A DNA stretch of 50,589 nt from Actinomadura sp. KC345 (GTDB taxonomy: Bacteria; Actinomycetota; Actinomycetes; Streptosporangiales; Streptosporangiaceae). This document shows, piece by piece, positions 42,858 through 50,589 of the stretch. The notes below the pieces were generated by a model. It was given only the letters and a program-made list of their open reading frames with translations, made no database searches and was not told where the DNA came from. The stretch's first letter is position 1. Each line of letters opens with the position of its first letter. The stretch is from NCBI RefSeq assembly GCF_004348515.1, contig NZ_SMKH01000016.1, positions 1 to 50,589 of the forward strand, given 5' to 3'. The position numbers and the translations under genes were made by a program.

Positions 42858-44642
42858 GTGGCGGCGTTGAACCGGACGCCGCCGGTTCGACGTGCTGTGG
42901 GTGTCGCGTCAGCGACGGGGGACCGGACCTGGGAGGACGTGCTGACCACCGATAGCCGCCTGGAGCGGGCAGAAGAAAGGCCGCCGGAAGAAGAGGAGAC
43001 CGGCCTCGCGGGCGAAGCCGCCGCGGAGCCGGGGCGCCGGCGGTGGCGGCCGGTCGCGGGCCGGGCGGTCACCGCGGCGGCGTTCCTGTTCGTGCTGGCC
43101 GCGCTCGTCGCGCCGGTCGAGTCCTCCCATCTGGTCCCGGAGGCGTTCGCGCGGATCCCCGTGGAGGGGGTCGCCGGCGTCCTCCTCATTCTCGCCGCGC
43201 CGGCGAGGGCCAGGCGGTACGCGGCCGGGGCCGCGGGGGCGGTCCTGGGAGTGCTGACCGTGCTGAAGGTCATGGACATCGGTTTCGAGGCGGTGATGTT
43301 CAGGCGGTTCGATCTCGTCCTGGACTGGCCGCTGCTCGGCCCCGCCGTCGAGTTCGTCGAGGGGTCGGCCGGGCGGGCCGGGGCGGTCGGCGCGGTGGTC
43401 CTGGCGGTCGTGCTGGCCGTCGCCGTGGTCGCGCTCATGTCGCTGTCGGCGCTGCGGCTCGCCGGCGCCGCCGCCCGCCACCGCCGGACGGCGGCCGGAT
43501 CGGCCGCCGTCCTGGGCATCGCCTGGGTCGTGTGCGCCGCGCTGGGTCTCCAGTTCGTCCAGGGGGTGCCGGTCGCGTCCCGGAGCGCCGCCGTCCTCGC
43601 CTACGACCACACGCTGCAGGTGCGGTCCAGCCTGAACGACGGGGAGGAGTTCGCCAAGGCCGCCGCAGTCGACGCGTTCCGGGACACGCCGCCCGACCGG
43701 CTGCTGACCGGGCTCCGCGGCAAGGACGTCGTCCTGGCGTTCGTGGAGAGCTACGGCCGTTCGGCCGTGGAGGCCCCCGAGTACGCGCCGCACATCGGCT
43801 CCGTGCTGGACGCGGGCACGCGGAACCTCGGCGAGGCCGGGTTCTCCGCGCGCAGCGGATGGCTCACCTCCCCCACGGCGGGCGGCGGGAGCTGGCTGGC
43901 GCACGCCACCCTGCTGTCGGGCCTGTGGGTCGACAACGAGCAGCGCTACCGCACCCTCGTCAACAGCGACCGCTTCACCCTCAACCACGCGTTCCGCCGC
44001 GCCGACGCGCGGACGGTCGCGCTCATGCCGGCCATCACCCGGGCGTGGCCGGAGGGCGGGTTCTACGGCTACGACAAGGTGTACGACAACCGCAACCTCG
44101 GCTACCGGGGGCCGCGCTTCAGCTTCGCCACCATGCCCGACCAGTACACGCTCTCGGTCCTCCAGCGCACCGAGCTCGCCGCGGACGACCGTGCCCCGGT
44201 GATGGCGGAGACGGCCCTCGTGTCGAGCCACGCGCCGTGGGCGTCCATCCCCGAGATGATCCCGTGGGACGCGGTCGGGGACGGGTCGGTCTTCCAGGGC
44301 ATGGGCAAGGGCTACGACGCGCCCTGGCCCCCGGCCGGGCGGATCCGCACCGAGTACCGCAAGTCCGTCGAGTACTCGCTGAACGCGCTCATCTCCTTCA
44401 TGGAGACCTACGGCGACGAGGACACCGTGCTCGTCTTCCTCGGCGACCACGAGCCCGCGCCGGTCCTCACCGGTCCGGGCGCCGGGCGCGACGTGCCGGT
44501 CACGATCGTCGCCAAGGACGAGGCGGTCCTGGAGCGGATCTCCGGGTGGGGCTGGCAGGACGGACTCAAGCCCGCGAAGGACGGCCCCGTCTGGCCGATG
44601 AACGCCTTCCGCGACCGGTTCCTCACGGCTTTCGGCGGATGA
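42858..44642 (+). CDS. Membrane-anchored sulfatase / alkaline-phosphatase-superfamily protein
   Basis: A 594-residue protein. Residues about 65-260 form roughly five membrane helices. The C-terminal extracellular part has KDVVLAFVESYGRSAVE (metal-binding and nucleophile region as in LtaS-like sulfatases), SSHAPWASIP and VFLGDHEPAPVL. Related enzymes add or remove phosphoglycerol or phosphoethanolamine groups on cell-envelope polymers. The GTG at 42858 follows AAAGG closely; a downstream GTG near 42939 behind GGGAGG is an alternative. It is a single gene with a gap of 114 bp before the glucanase operon. Confidence 0.82.
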   Translation: MAALNRTPPVRRAVGVASATGDRTWEDVLTTDSRLERAEERPPEEEETGLAGEAAAEPGRRRWRPVAGRAVTAAAFLFVLAALVAPVESSHLVPEAFARIPVEGVAGVLLILAAPARARRYAAGAAGAVLGVLTVLKVMDIGFEAVMFRRFDLVLDWPLLGPAVEFVEGSAGRAGAVGAVVLAVVLAVAVVALMSLSALRLAGAAARHRRTAAGSAAVLGIAWVVCAALGLQFVQGVPVASRSAAVLAYDHTLQVRSSLNDGEEFAKAAAVDAFRDTPPDRLLTGLRGKDVVLAFVESYGRSAVEAPEYAPHIGSVLDAGTRNLGEAGFSARSGWLTSPTAGGGSWLAHATLLSGLWVDNEQRYRTLVNSDRFTLNHAFRRADARTVALMPAITRAWPEGGFYGYDKVYDNRNLGYRGPRFSFATMPDQYTLSVLQRTELAADDRAPVMAETALVSSHAPWASIPEMIPWDAVGDGSVFQGMGKGYDAPWPPAGRIRTEYRKSVEYSLNALISFMETYGDEDTVLVFLGDHEPAPVLTGPGAGRDVPVTIVAKDEAVLERISGWGWQDGLKPAKDGPVWPMNAFRDRFLTAFGG

Positions 44643-44674
44643 CCCGATTGGCGGGACGGCATTCCGGGAATGGA

Positions 44675-44712
44675 CAGTGCTGATCAGCTCCGCCAGTGCT
44701 GATCAGCTCCGC
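44675..44712. repeat. Two tandem 19-bp copies each holding the palindrome GCTGATCAGC
   Basis: The unit CAGTGCTGATCAGCTCCGC occurs at 44675-44693 and again at 44694-44712 with no mismatch. Each contains a 10-bp palindrome (44679-44688 and 44698-44707), centres 19 bp apart. It lies 45-82 bp upstream of the GH16 start and is a probable operator for the glucanase operon. Confidence 0.7.
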
Positions 44713-44756
44713 AGGTGCCGACCCACCTCCCCGCCAACTCCTGTGGAGGCTTCACA

Positions 44757-45755
44757 ATGCCGTACCCACCCCTGCGGCGGCGCTCCCGCATGCCCCGGAA
44801 AGCCCGCCGCCGCACGCTCGTCACGGCGGTGTGCACCGCCGTTCTCACCACGGGCCCTCTCACCACGGGCGCGCTCCTCACGACCGCCGCCTCGTCGCCG
44901 CCACCGCCCCCGCCGGGCTGGAGCCTGGTCTGGAGCGACGACTTCGACGGCGCCGCCGGCTCGCCGCCGTCCCCGCAGAACTGGATCATCGACACCGGCC
45001 ACGGGTACCCCGGCGGCCCGCCGAACTGGGGCACCGGGGAGATCCAGCGGTACACCGCCGACCCCGCGAACGTGAGCCTGGACGGCACCGGGAACCTGAA
45101 GATCACCGCGATCAAGGGGGCGTCCGGAGAATGGACGTCGTCCCGGATCGAGACGCGGCGAACGGACTTCAAACCGGCCGAAGGCCGCGTCCTGCGGATC
45201 GAGGGACGGCTCCAGATGCCGAACGTCACCGAAGCCGAGGCGCTCGGCTACTGGCCCGCGTTCTGGGCCCTCGGCTCCCCCTACCGCGGCGACTACCAGA
45301 ACTGGCCGTCCATCGGTGAGTTCGACATCATGGAGAACGTCAACGGGATCAATTCCGTCTGGGGCGTCCTGCACTGCGGGACGAATCCCGGCGGCCCCTG
45401 CAACGAGACCAGCGGGATCGGCGCGAGCCGCGCCTGCCCCGGCTCGGCGTGCCAGTCGGCGATGCACACCTACCGGTTCGAATGGGACCGCAGCGTGTCC
45501 CCGAACCGGCTGCGCTGGTACGTCGACGGCGAGCAGTACCACAGAGTCGGCGAGGACCGGATCGGCGCCGCCGCGTGGAACGACATGACCGGCCACGGGG
45601 GCTACTTCCTGCTGCTGAACCTCGCGATGGGCGGCGCGTTCCCGAACGGCGTCGCCGGCCACGCGACGCCGACCGCGACCACGGTGTCGGGCCGCTCCAT
45701 GCTCGTCGACCACGTCGCCGTCTGGCAGAGCGGCGCCACGGCGGGGAGGCGATGA
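44757..45755 (+). CDS. Secreted GH16 endo-beta-1,3-glucanase (laminarinase)
   Basis: A 332-residue secreted enzyme. A basic, hydrophobic signal peptide (RRRTLVTAVCTAVLTTGPLTTGALL-like) is followed by a Pro-rich spacer and the GH16 jelly roll. The catalytic motif is GEFDIMENVNG, where the first Glu is the nucleophile and the last the acid/base. It cleaves beta-1,3 bonds in laminarin or fungal cell-wall glucan. The ATG at 44757 follows GGAGG (44745-44749). It overlaps the GH64 start by 4 bp (ATGA). Confidence 0.93.
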   Translation: MPYPPLRRRSRMPRKARRRTLVTAVCTAVLTTGPLTTGALLTTAASSPPPPPPGWSLVWSDDFDGAAGSPPSPQNWIIDTGHGYPGGPPNWGTGEIQRYTADPANVSLDGTGNLKITAIKGASGEWTSSRIETRRTDFKPAEGRVLRIEGRLQMPNVTEAEALGYWPAFWALGSPYRGDYQNWPSIGEFDIMENVNGINSVWGVLHCGTNPGGPCNETSGIGASRACPGSACQSAMHTYRFEWDRSVSPNRLRWYVDGEQYHRVGEDRIGAAAWNDMTGHGGYFLLLNLAMGGAFPNGVAGHATPTATTVSGRSMLVDHVAVWQSGATAGRR

Positions 45756-46945
45756 CGGTGCGCGCATCAGGAAAGGCGTTCCGCCTCCTCGCGGTCGTCC
45801 TGGCGGGCGTCGTCGCGCTCGCCCCGCTGTCGCCGGTGCGGGCCGCCGCGCCGGACGTGCTGCCGCTGAACGTCACGAACGACTCGGGGCGTCCCGGCCA
45901 GGTGCACCTCTACGTCGTCGGCGTGAACACCAACACGGGCCGGCTCGGGTACGTCGACGCGTCCGGGACGTTCACCCCGTGGCCGGCCGGGTCGCTCCCG
46001 CCGAGCCCCGCCCCGGACGTCTCGATCAGCGGCCCCGCGAACGGCGCGACCACCACGCTGCGCGTCCCGCGCGGCATCTCGGGACGCGTCTACTTCTCGT
46101 TCGGGGAGAAGATCGACTTCTTCCTCACCCCGGACGGGCTCGTGCAGCCGGCACCGTGGAACCCGAGCGACGCCAACCACGACCTCCTGTTCGACTGGAG
46201 CGAGTTCACTTACAACGACGACGGGCTCTGGCTCAACAGCTCGCAGGTCGACATGTTCAGCGTCCCGCATTCCGTCGCGGTCACGAACGCGGCGGGGGCG
46301 ACGACGCGGACGGGCGTGCTCGTCCCGGACGGGCGCGAACGCGTCTTCAACGCGGTGCAGGGCCAGGCAGGAGGCTGGTCCGGCCTGATCACCACGCGTC
46401 CGGACGGGCTGCGGCTGCGCGTTCTGTCACCGGCGAAGGGCATCGACGCGGGCGTCTTCGACTCCGCCTACCTCGACGGCTACATCGGCAGCGCGTGGGA
46501 CGCGTACAGGTCGCAGACGCTGACCGTCGTGCCGTTCCAGCACGAGCCGGGAAAGCGGTTCTCCGGCCGGACCGGCGCGGACGGCGTCATGCGGTTCACC
46601 GACGGCACGGGCGCCGTCGTGGCCTCGTTCCAGAGACCGACGACGAAGGACGTGTTCGGCTGCGACGGCAGGCTCCACGCGCCCAACGACGCCGTGGTGG
46701 GCCCGATCGCGCGGACGCTGTGCGCGGCGCTCCACCGCTCGACGCTCGGATACCTGCACACCCAGCCCACCTATGACGCGGGCCAGTTCTACACGCGCGA
46801 CATCACCAACCACTACTCGCGGATCGTCCACGCGAACATGGCCGACGGCCGGGCCTACGGGTTCCCGTTCGACGACGTCGGCGGATTCGAGTCCCTCGTC
46901 CACGACGGCGATCCGTCCTCCGCGGCGATCGGGTTGACCCCGTGA
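45752..46945 (+). CDS. Secreted GH64 beta-1,3-glucanase
   Basis: A 397-residue enzyme with signal peptide (FRLLAVVLAGVVALAPLSPVRA) and a catalytic domain of the thaumatin-like glucanase family. FSFGEKIDFFL and LLFDWSEFTYNDDGLWLNSSQVD hold the acidic residues that bind and cleave laminaripentaose-type products. Coupled to GH16 by overlap and preceded by GGGGAGG. GH16 (endo) and GH64 (pentaose-producing) make a sensible pair for fungal-wall glucan attack. Confidence 0.93.
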   Translation: MTVRASGKAFRLLAVVLAGVVALAPLSPVRAAAPDVLPLNVTNDSGRPGQVHLYVVGVNTNTGRLGYVDASGTFTPWPAGSLPPSPAPDVSISGPANGATTTLRVPRGISGRVYFSFGEKIDFFLTPDGLVQPAPWNPSDANHDLLFDWSEFTYNDDGLWLNSSQVDMFSVPHSVAVTNAAGATTRTGVLVPDGRERVFNAVQGQAGGWSGLITTRPDGLRLRVLSPAKGIDAGVFDSAYLDGYIGSAWDAYRSQTLTVVPFQHEPGKRFSGRTGADGVMRFTDGTGAVVASFQRPTTKDVFGCDGRLHAPNDAVVGPIARTLCAALHRSTLGYLHTQPTYDAGQFYTRDITNHYSRIVHANMADGRAYGFPFDDVGGFESLVHDGDPSSAAIGLTP

Positions 46946-46953
46946 TGACGAGC

Positions 46954-47009
46954 ACCGTGGTGAACAGAACCGTGGTGAACAGAACCGTGGTGAACAGAAC
47001 CGTGGTGAC
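46954..47009. repeat. 15-bp tandem repeat, 3.7 copies
   Basis: The unit ACCGTGGTGAACAGA starts at 46954, 46969 and 46984, with a partial copy at 46999. It sits in the 93 bp between the GH64 stop and the membrane glycosyltransferase. It is probably slippage; the copies end in a short inverted repeat GTGAC/GTCAC that may help transcription end. Confidence 0.8.
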
Positions 47010-47038
47010 ATGACCCGTCACGGTGCCAGGGTGGTGGT

Positions 47039-48730
47039 GTGACCTCGCTGTCCGCCGAGCCCGGACGGCCGCCGGCGTCACCCCGTGAGACGCCGGCGGG
47101 CCGTTTCCGGGCGCTGCGGCGGCCCCGGCGGTGGCTGCCCGCCCTCGCCGCGGCGGCCCTGCTGGCCCAGATGGCGGCCGCCATGCTCGCGACGGCCGTC
47201 CGGCAGTCCCCGACCATCGACGAACCGGTGTACGTGGGGACGGGCGTCGTCTACCTGTACGAGCACGACCTGCGCCACAACCCCGAGCATCCCCCGCTGG
47301 GCAAGCTGCTCATCGGCGCAGGGCCCGCGCTCGCCGGCGCGCATCTCGACACCGCCTTCACCGGCGACCAGCAGGAGGTCGGGCAGCATCTCCTGTACGC
47401 GTCGGGCAACGACGCGCAGCGGGTCCTGCTGGCGGCGCGGGTCCCGGTCATCATCCTGACGCTGCTGTTCGGGCTGGTCGTGTTCGCCTTCGCCCGCGAC
47501 CTCGCCGGGCCCCTCGGCGGGGTCGCGGCGCTCGCGCTGTACGCGTTCTCCCCCGACGTCATCGCGCACGGATCGCTGGCCACGCTCGACGTCCCCATGG
47601 CCGGGTTCCTGCTGACGGCGGTGTGGCTGCTGTGGCGGGCACGGCGGCGTCCACGGCTCTACCTGCCGCCGGCCGGGGCGGCGCTCGGCGCGGCGGTGGC
47701 CACCAAGATGAGCGCGCTGGCGGCGGTCCCGGTCCTGTTGGGCCTGGTGGCCCTGTCCGTGTGGGCGTCCGGGCGGGCACGCGGCCCCGTCCCCACGAGA
47801 CGTCTCCTCGTCCTCTGCGTAGTCTCGGCGGCCGGCGTCGCGGTGGTGGCCGTCGCGGTCGTGTGGGCGAGCTACCTGGCCGTCGACCCGCGGCTGCGCT
47901 GGACGGCTCCCGGGGACGTGCCGCCCGTCGGCGGGCTGCGCGGCCTCGCGACCGGCTGGCTGCCGTTCCCGGAGGCGTTCCGGGACGGGATGCGCGTCCA
48001 GTTCGCTTTCGAGGACAGGCAGTGGACGGGCTTCCTGTTCGGCCGCGTCTACCTGGGCTCCCTCTGGTACTACCTCCCCGCCGCACTGCTGGTGAAGACG
48101 CCGCTCGGGATGCTCGCGCTGTGGGCGGCGGGCATCACCGCGCTCCTGGGCCTGTCCCGGCTCCGTCCCGCCGCGCCGTACGTCCTCGCCCCCGGGGCCG
48201 TGCTGCTGGCCGCGGCCATGACGGGCGCCCGCGACCTCGGCGTCCGGTACGCCATGTTCATCCCGATATTCCTGGCCGTGGCCGCGGCCGGCGCGACCCT
48301 CGTCCGATGGCGGTGGGCACAGGTCGCGGCCGGAGCGCTCGTGCTCCTCGTCGCGGTGAGCTCGCTACGGGCCGCCCCGTACTACCTGCCCTACTCCAAC
48401 GAGGCGTTCGGCGGCCCGCCGAAGACCCACCTGCACCTGCACGACTCCAACGCGGACTGGGGCCAGGAGCTCGGCGCCCTCGCCGACCGGCTCCGGGACC
48501 GGTACCCCGGCGAGAAGGTCTGGCTCGCCTACAAGGGCAGCGGCGTCCCGTCCTACTACGGCATCGAGGCGTCCGACCCTCTCCTCGTGCCGCCGGGCGA
48601 GGTCCACGGGCTGCTGGTGGTGTCGAACAGCTGGATCGCCAAGGCGGACCCGCGGCTGACCCCGCTGACCGCCACCAGCGAGCGGGTCGGCGAGGTCGGC
48701 CACTCCATCACGATCTTCCGCCGCCCGTAG
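47039..48730 (+). CDS. GT39/PMT-like membrane glycosyltransferase
   Basis: A 563-residue membrane protein with about ten helices. SPTIDEPVYVGTG after helix 1 carries the Asp-Glu pair of the protein-mannosyltransferase/ArnT superfamily, and HNPEHPPLGKLL follows. The C-terminal part (SNADWGQELGALAD and YKGSGVPSYYG) is extracytoplasmic. Such enzymes use polyprenyl-phosphate sugars to modify proteins or envelope polymers. GTG at 47039 gives full length, though the ribosome-binding site is weak. Confidence 0.85.
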   Translation: MTSLSAEPGRPPASPRETPAGRFRALRRPRRWLPALAAAALLAQMAAAMLATAVRQSPTIDEPVYVGTGVVYLYEHDLRHNPEHPPLGKLLIGAGPALAGAHLDTAFTGDQQEVGQHLLYASGNDAQRVLLAARVPVIILTLLFGLVVFAFARDLAGPLGGVAALALYAFSPDVIAHGSLATLDVPMAGFLLTAVWLLWRARRRPRLYLPPAGAALGAAVATKMSALAAVPVLLGLVALSVWASGRARGPVPTRRLLVLCVVSAAGVAVVAVAVVWASYLAVDPRLRWTAPGDVPPVGGLRGLATGWLPFPEAFRDGMRVQFAFEDRQWTGFLFGRVYLGSLWYYLPAALLVKTPLGMLALWAAGITALLGLSRLRPAAPYVLAPGAVLLAAAMTGARDLGVRYAMFIPIFLAVAAAGATLVRWRWAQVAAGALVLLVAVSSLRAAPYYLPYSNEAFGGPPKTHLHLHDSNADWGQELGALADRLRDRYPGEKVWLAYKGSGVPSYYGIEASDPLLVPPGEVHGLLVVSNSWIAKADPRLTPLTATSERVGEVGHSITIFRRP

Positions 48731-48738
48731 CTCCCGGG

Positions 48739-50589
48739 TCAGCGGCGGTGGGAGTGCGCCCGGGACCAGAGCGCCGTCCAGCCGCCGGCGGCTAGCCAGG
48801 ACGCCGGTACGCGCAAGCCGTGCGCGGCGATCTGGTCCCAGAAGGCGGTGGTGTCGGCGCCGAGTTCCCGGGCCAGGGGCATGGCGCTCCCCCACGCGCC
48901 GTCGTCGAGCGCGGTGGCCGGGTAACCGGGGACCGCGGTCTTCTCGGGTGCCGTCACGGGGGCCAGCTCGATGTCCGGGGCGTCGCAGGTCACCGTGATG
49001 GCGAGCGCGCAGAGGAGCGGCTCGGTCGCGCGCCGGGCGAGGGCGCGGGCGATGGCCGGATCGTCCTGGACGGCGAGCCGCCCGATCGCCCGGCGCGTCC
49101 GGCGAGCCGCCAGGTCGAGGTCGTAGGCGTCGGCGATGGCGGGAAGCCTGATGAGCCTGCGCAGGGTCTTCGGGAGCGGCGGTTCCTCCAGGAGGAGCGG
49201 GAGCTGGTCGAAGCGGGCGCGCAGGGCCGGGTCCAGACCTTCCAGCGCCGCGCCGAGGGGGCGGACCCCGGTCGCCGCCCAGAGCCCGGCCAGGTCGGCC
49301 GGGCCCGAGCCGAGCACCGGGAGTGCCCTTGGCCCGGTCGTGCCCGTGCAGGCGGGCGAGCGCGTCGGCCAGGTCGGCGTACCACAGCAGGTCGCCCACC
49401 GTCTCCACGGCGGCCGGGTCCTCCCCGGGGGCGAGGCGCTCGTGGAGCGGCGCGGCGCCCGCCAGGAGCGTGGACGACCAGGGCGGGATGCCCGTCCGTT
49501 CGTCAGGGACCCGTCCGTACCCGGCCGCCTCGCGCCAGTCCGCCAGTCCCGCCGCCGCCCACTCGCGCAGCGTCCCGTCGCGGCTCCCGAGCATGTCGTC
49601 CATGACGCGCTCGATGTCCTCGATGACCAGGAGGGCGTAGGCGCGGGCGGACGTGAGGCGGGGCTTGAAGTAGGTGGCGAACCTCGCCTCGTCCGGCAGC
49701 CCTCCGGAGAGCCCGCGGTCGATGCCGCGGACGTGCGCGGCCGGGCGCGCCGGAAGGCCGGTGAGGCCGGGCACGCGCCGCGCCGAAGCGGTCGCGGCCC
49801 CGTCGACGACCTGTGCCGCCGCCGCCCGGACGAGGTGGGCCGAGCGTTCCAGCCCGTCCCTCGGTCCGTGGTCGGCGACCGCCGTCGCGGTCCGCAGCAG
49901 CGCGGTGGCGCCGAGCGCGTCCTGGAAGAGCCGGTCGAGGCGGTCGCGCCAGTACTCCTCGGGCGGCGTCCACCGGGCGGCGTCGGCGACGGACGGGTTC
50001 TCCGCCGTGCCGTAGGCCCGCCTCAGCAGCCGCAGGATCTGCTCGTCGTCGTCATGGCGGCGCCGCTCGCGCAGGTCCGGGACCCGGTCGCGGCGGCCCT
50101 GCGTCGCCAGCCGCCGCGCGCGCCGCGCGATCCCCTCGTGGTGTTCGAGGACGCGCTCCCACAGGTCGAGGATCAGGTCGAGCCTGCGAGGCCGCGGCAG
50201 GGTTTCGAGGACCTGCCCCAGGTACCGCCCCAGCACCGAGGGCAGGCCGCCCGGGACGACGTCGGCGTCCGGGGGCTCGTCCAGCGCGAGGACCCGTTCC
50301 AGTTGCTCGGGCCCGAGCACGTCGCTGGCGGCCACCGCCAGATGGAGCGCGGCCCAGCGCCCCTCCTCCACGGCCTTTCCGGCCGCCGCGCCGACCCGCC
50401 TGGTGACCGCGGGCCCGAACAGCGCCACCAGGAACCCGGCCCGGTCCCCCAGCCGCCGCGCGCCCCGCAGGCCCACGACCCGAAGGGCCGCCAGGACCGC
50501 GTCCCGCTGGTCGCCGCGCGCCCCGTCCAGCCGCGCGGACCGGAACCCGGCCCCCAGCTCGACGCCCGCCCCGGCCGCGACCACTCCCC
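48739..50589 (-). pseudogene. Unrecognised large gene, frameshifted and cut by the window edge
   Basis: The minus-strand reading enters from beyond 50589 and runs in one frame to about 49322 (ending ARLHGHDRAKG), then continues with the same composition in the next frame (ALPVLGSGPADLAGLWAATG) to a TGA at 48741-48739. Dropping one G in the AAGGGC near 49323-49330 would restore one protein of more than 600 residues. I do not recognise a family. It is rich in Leu, Ala and Arg, with predicted helices throughout and no membrane segment. A single homopolymer base points to a sequencing error as readily as to a mutation. The GTG at 50584 lacks a proper site, so the true start is outside. Confidence 0.6.

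Noticed and set aside
36260..44642. Long plus-strand or minus-strand open frames opposite the purine operon and the sulfatase-like gene
   Set aside because: Composition rich in Arg, Ala and Gly without motifs; they mirror well-recognised genes on the other strand.
46954..47009. CRISPR-like repeat array
   Set aside because: Units of 15 bp are directly abutting without spacers and no cas genes are present; no CRISPR array is seen anywhere in the window.
1..50589. tRNA, rRNA, insertion sequences, transposases, integrases or attachment sites
   Set aside because: I looked for tRNA-like cloverleaf ends, transposase motifs and terminal inverted repeats and found none I could support.

Overview
The window is high-GC DNA with GTG and TTG starts, long opposite-strand open frames and typical antibiotic-type gene families. 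It fits a filamentous actinobacterium (Streptomyces, Actinomadura or Streptosporangiales type). The exact genus cannot be read from the sequence.

Region 1 (about 1-22967) is a type II polyketide cluster of the angucycline kind. The plus strand carries, in the order known from gaudimycin, urdamycin, landomycin and jadomycin clusters, an FAD oxygenase, a small fourth-ring cyclase, KS-alpha, CLF, ACP, ketoreductase, didomain aromatase/cyclase and a second FAD oxygenase. It continues with NDP-glucose synthase, 4,6-dehydratase and a complete acyl-CoA carboxylase (beta, epsilon and biotin-bearing alpha subunits) that can supply malonyl-CoA. The minus-strand half holds an FMN reductase, a PLP sugar aminotransferase, an RmlC-like epimerase, an MFS exporter fused to antibiotic-monooxygenase-like domains, one glycosyltransferase, a second MFS exporter, a stand-alone SDR reductase and an OmpR-type atypical response regulator of the JadR1 class. 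The sugar genes suggest one amino-6-deoxyhexose that keeps its 2-hydroxyl. A triplet of ATCTTAC heptamers upstream of the SDR is a probable regulator site.

Region 2 (about 23520-30441) has a large secreted M36 metalloprotease and then the most unusual locus: a 65-residue, 10-cysteine peptide that resembles a miniature methylamine dehydrogenase light chain, with MauD-like and MauE-like redox proteins, an ABC exporter without a peptidase domain, and a small S26 signal-peptidase-like protein. I read it as a candidate system for export and disulfide maturation of a Cys-rich peptide. A perfect 13-bp hairpin separates the peptide gene from the maturation genes.

Region 3 (about 30572-36242) pairs an AraC regulator with a divergent type III polyketide synthase, then an MMPL transporter divergent from an ECF41 sigma factor. 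Two exact TGTCACA-N16-CGTC promoters lie back to back between the last two.

Region 4 (about 36260-50589) looks chromosomal: a purine-salvage operon (urate oxidase, glycerate kinase, allantoinase, allantoicase), a C45 acyltransferase-like protein, two degraded genes (an NAD-epimerase remnant and an apparent haem-transporter deletion fusion), a membrane sulfatase-like protein, a GH16-GH64 beta-1,3-glucanase pair, a GT39-type membrane glycosyltransferase, and an unrecognised frameshifted gene cut by the window edge.
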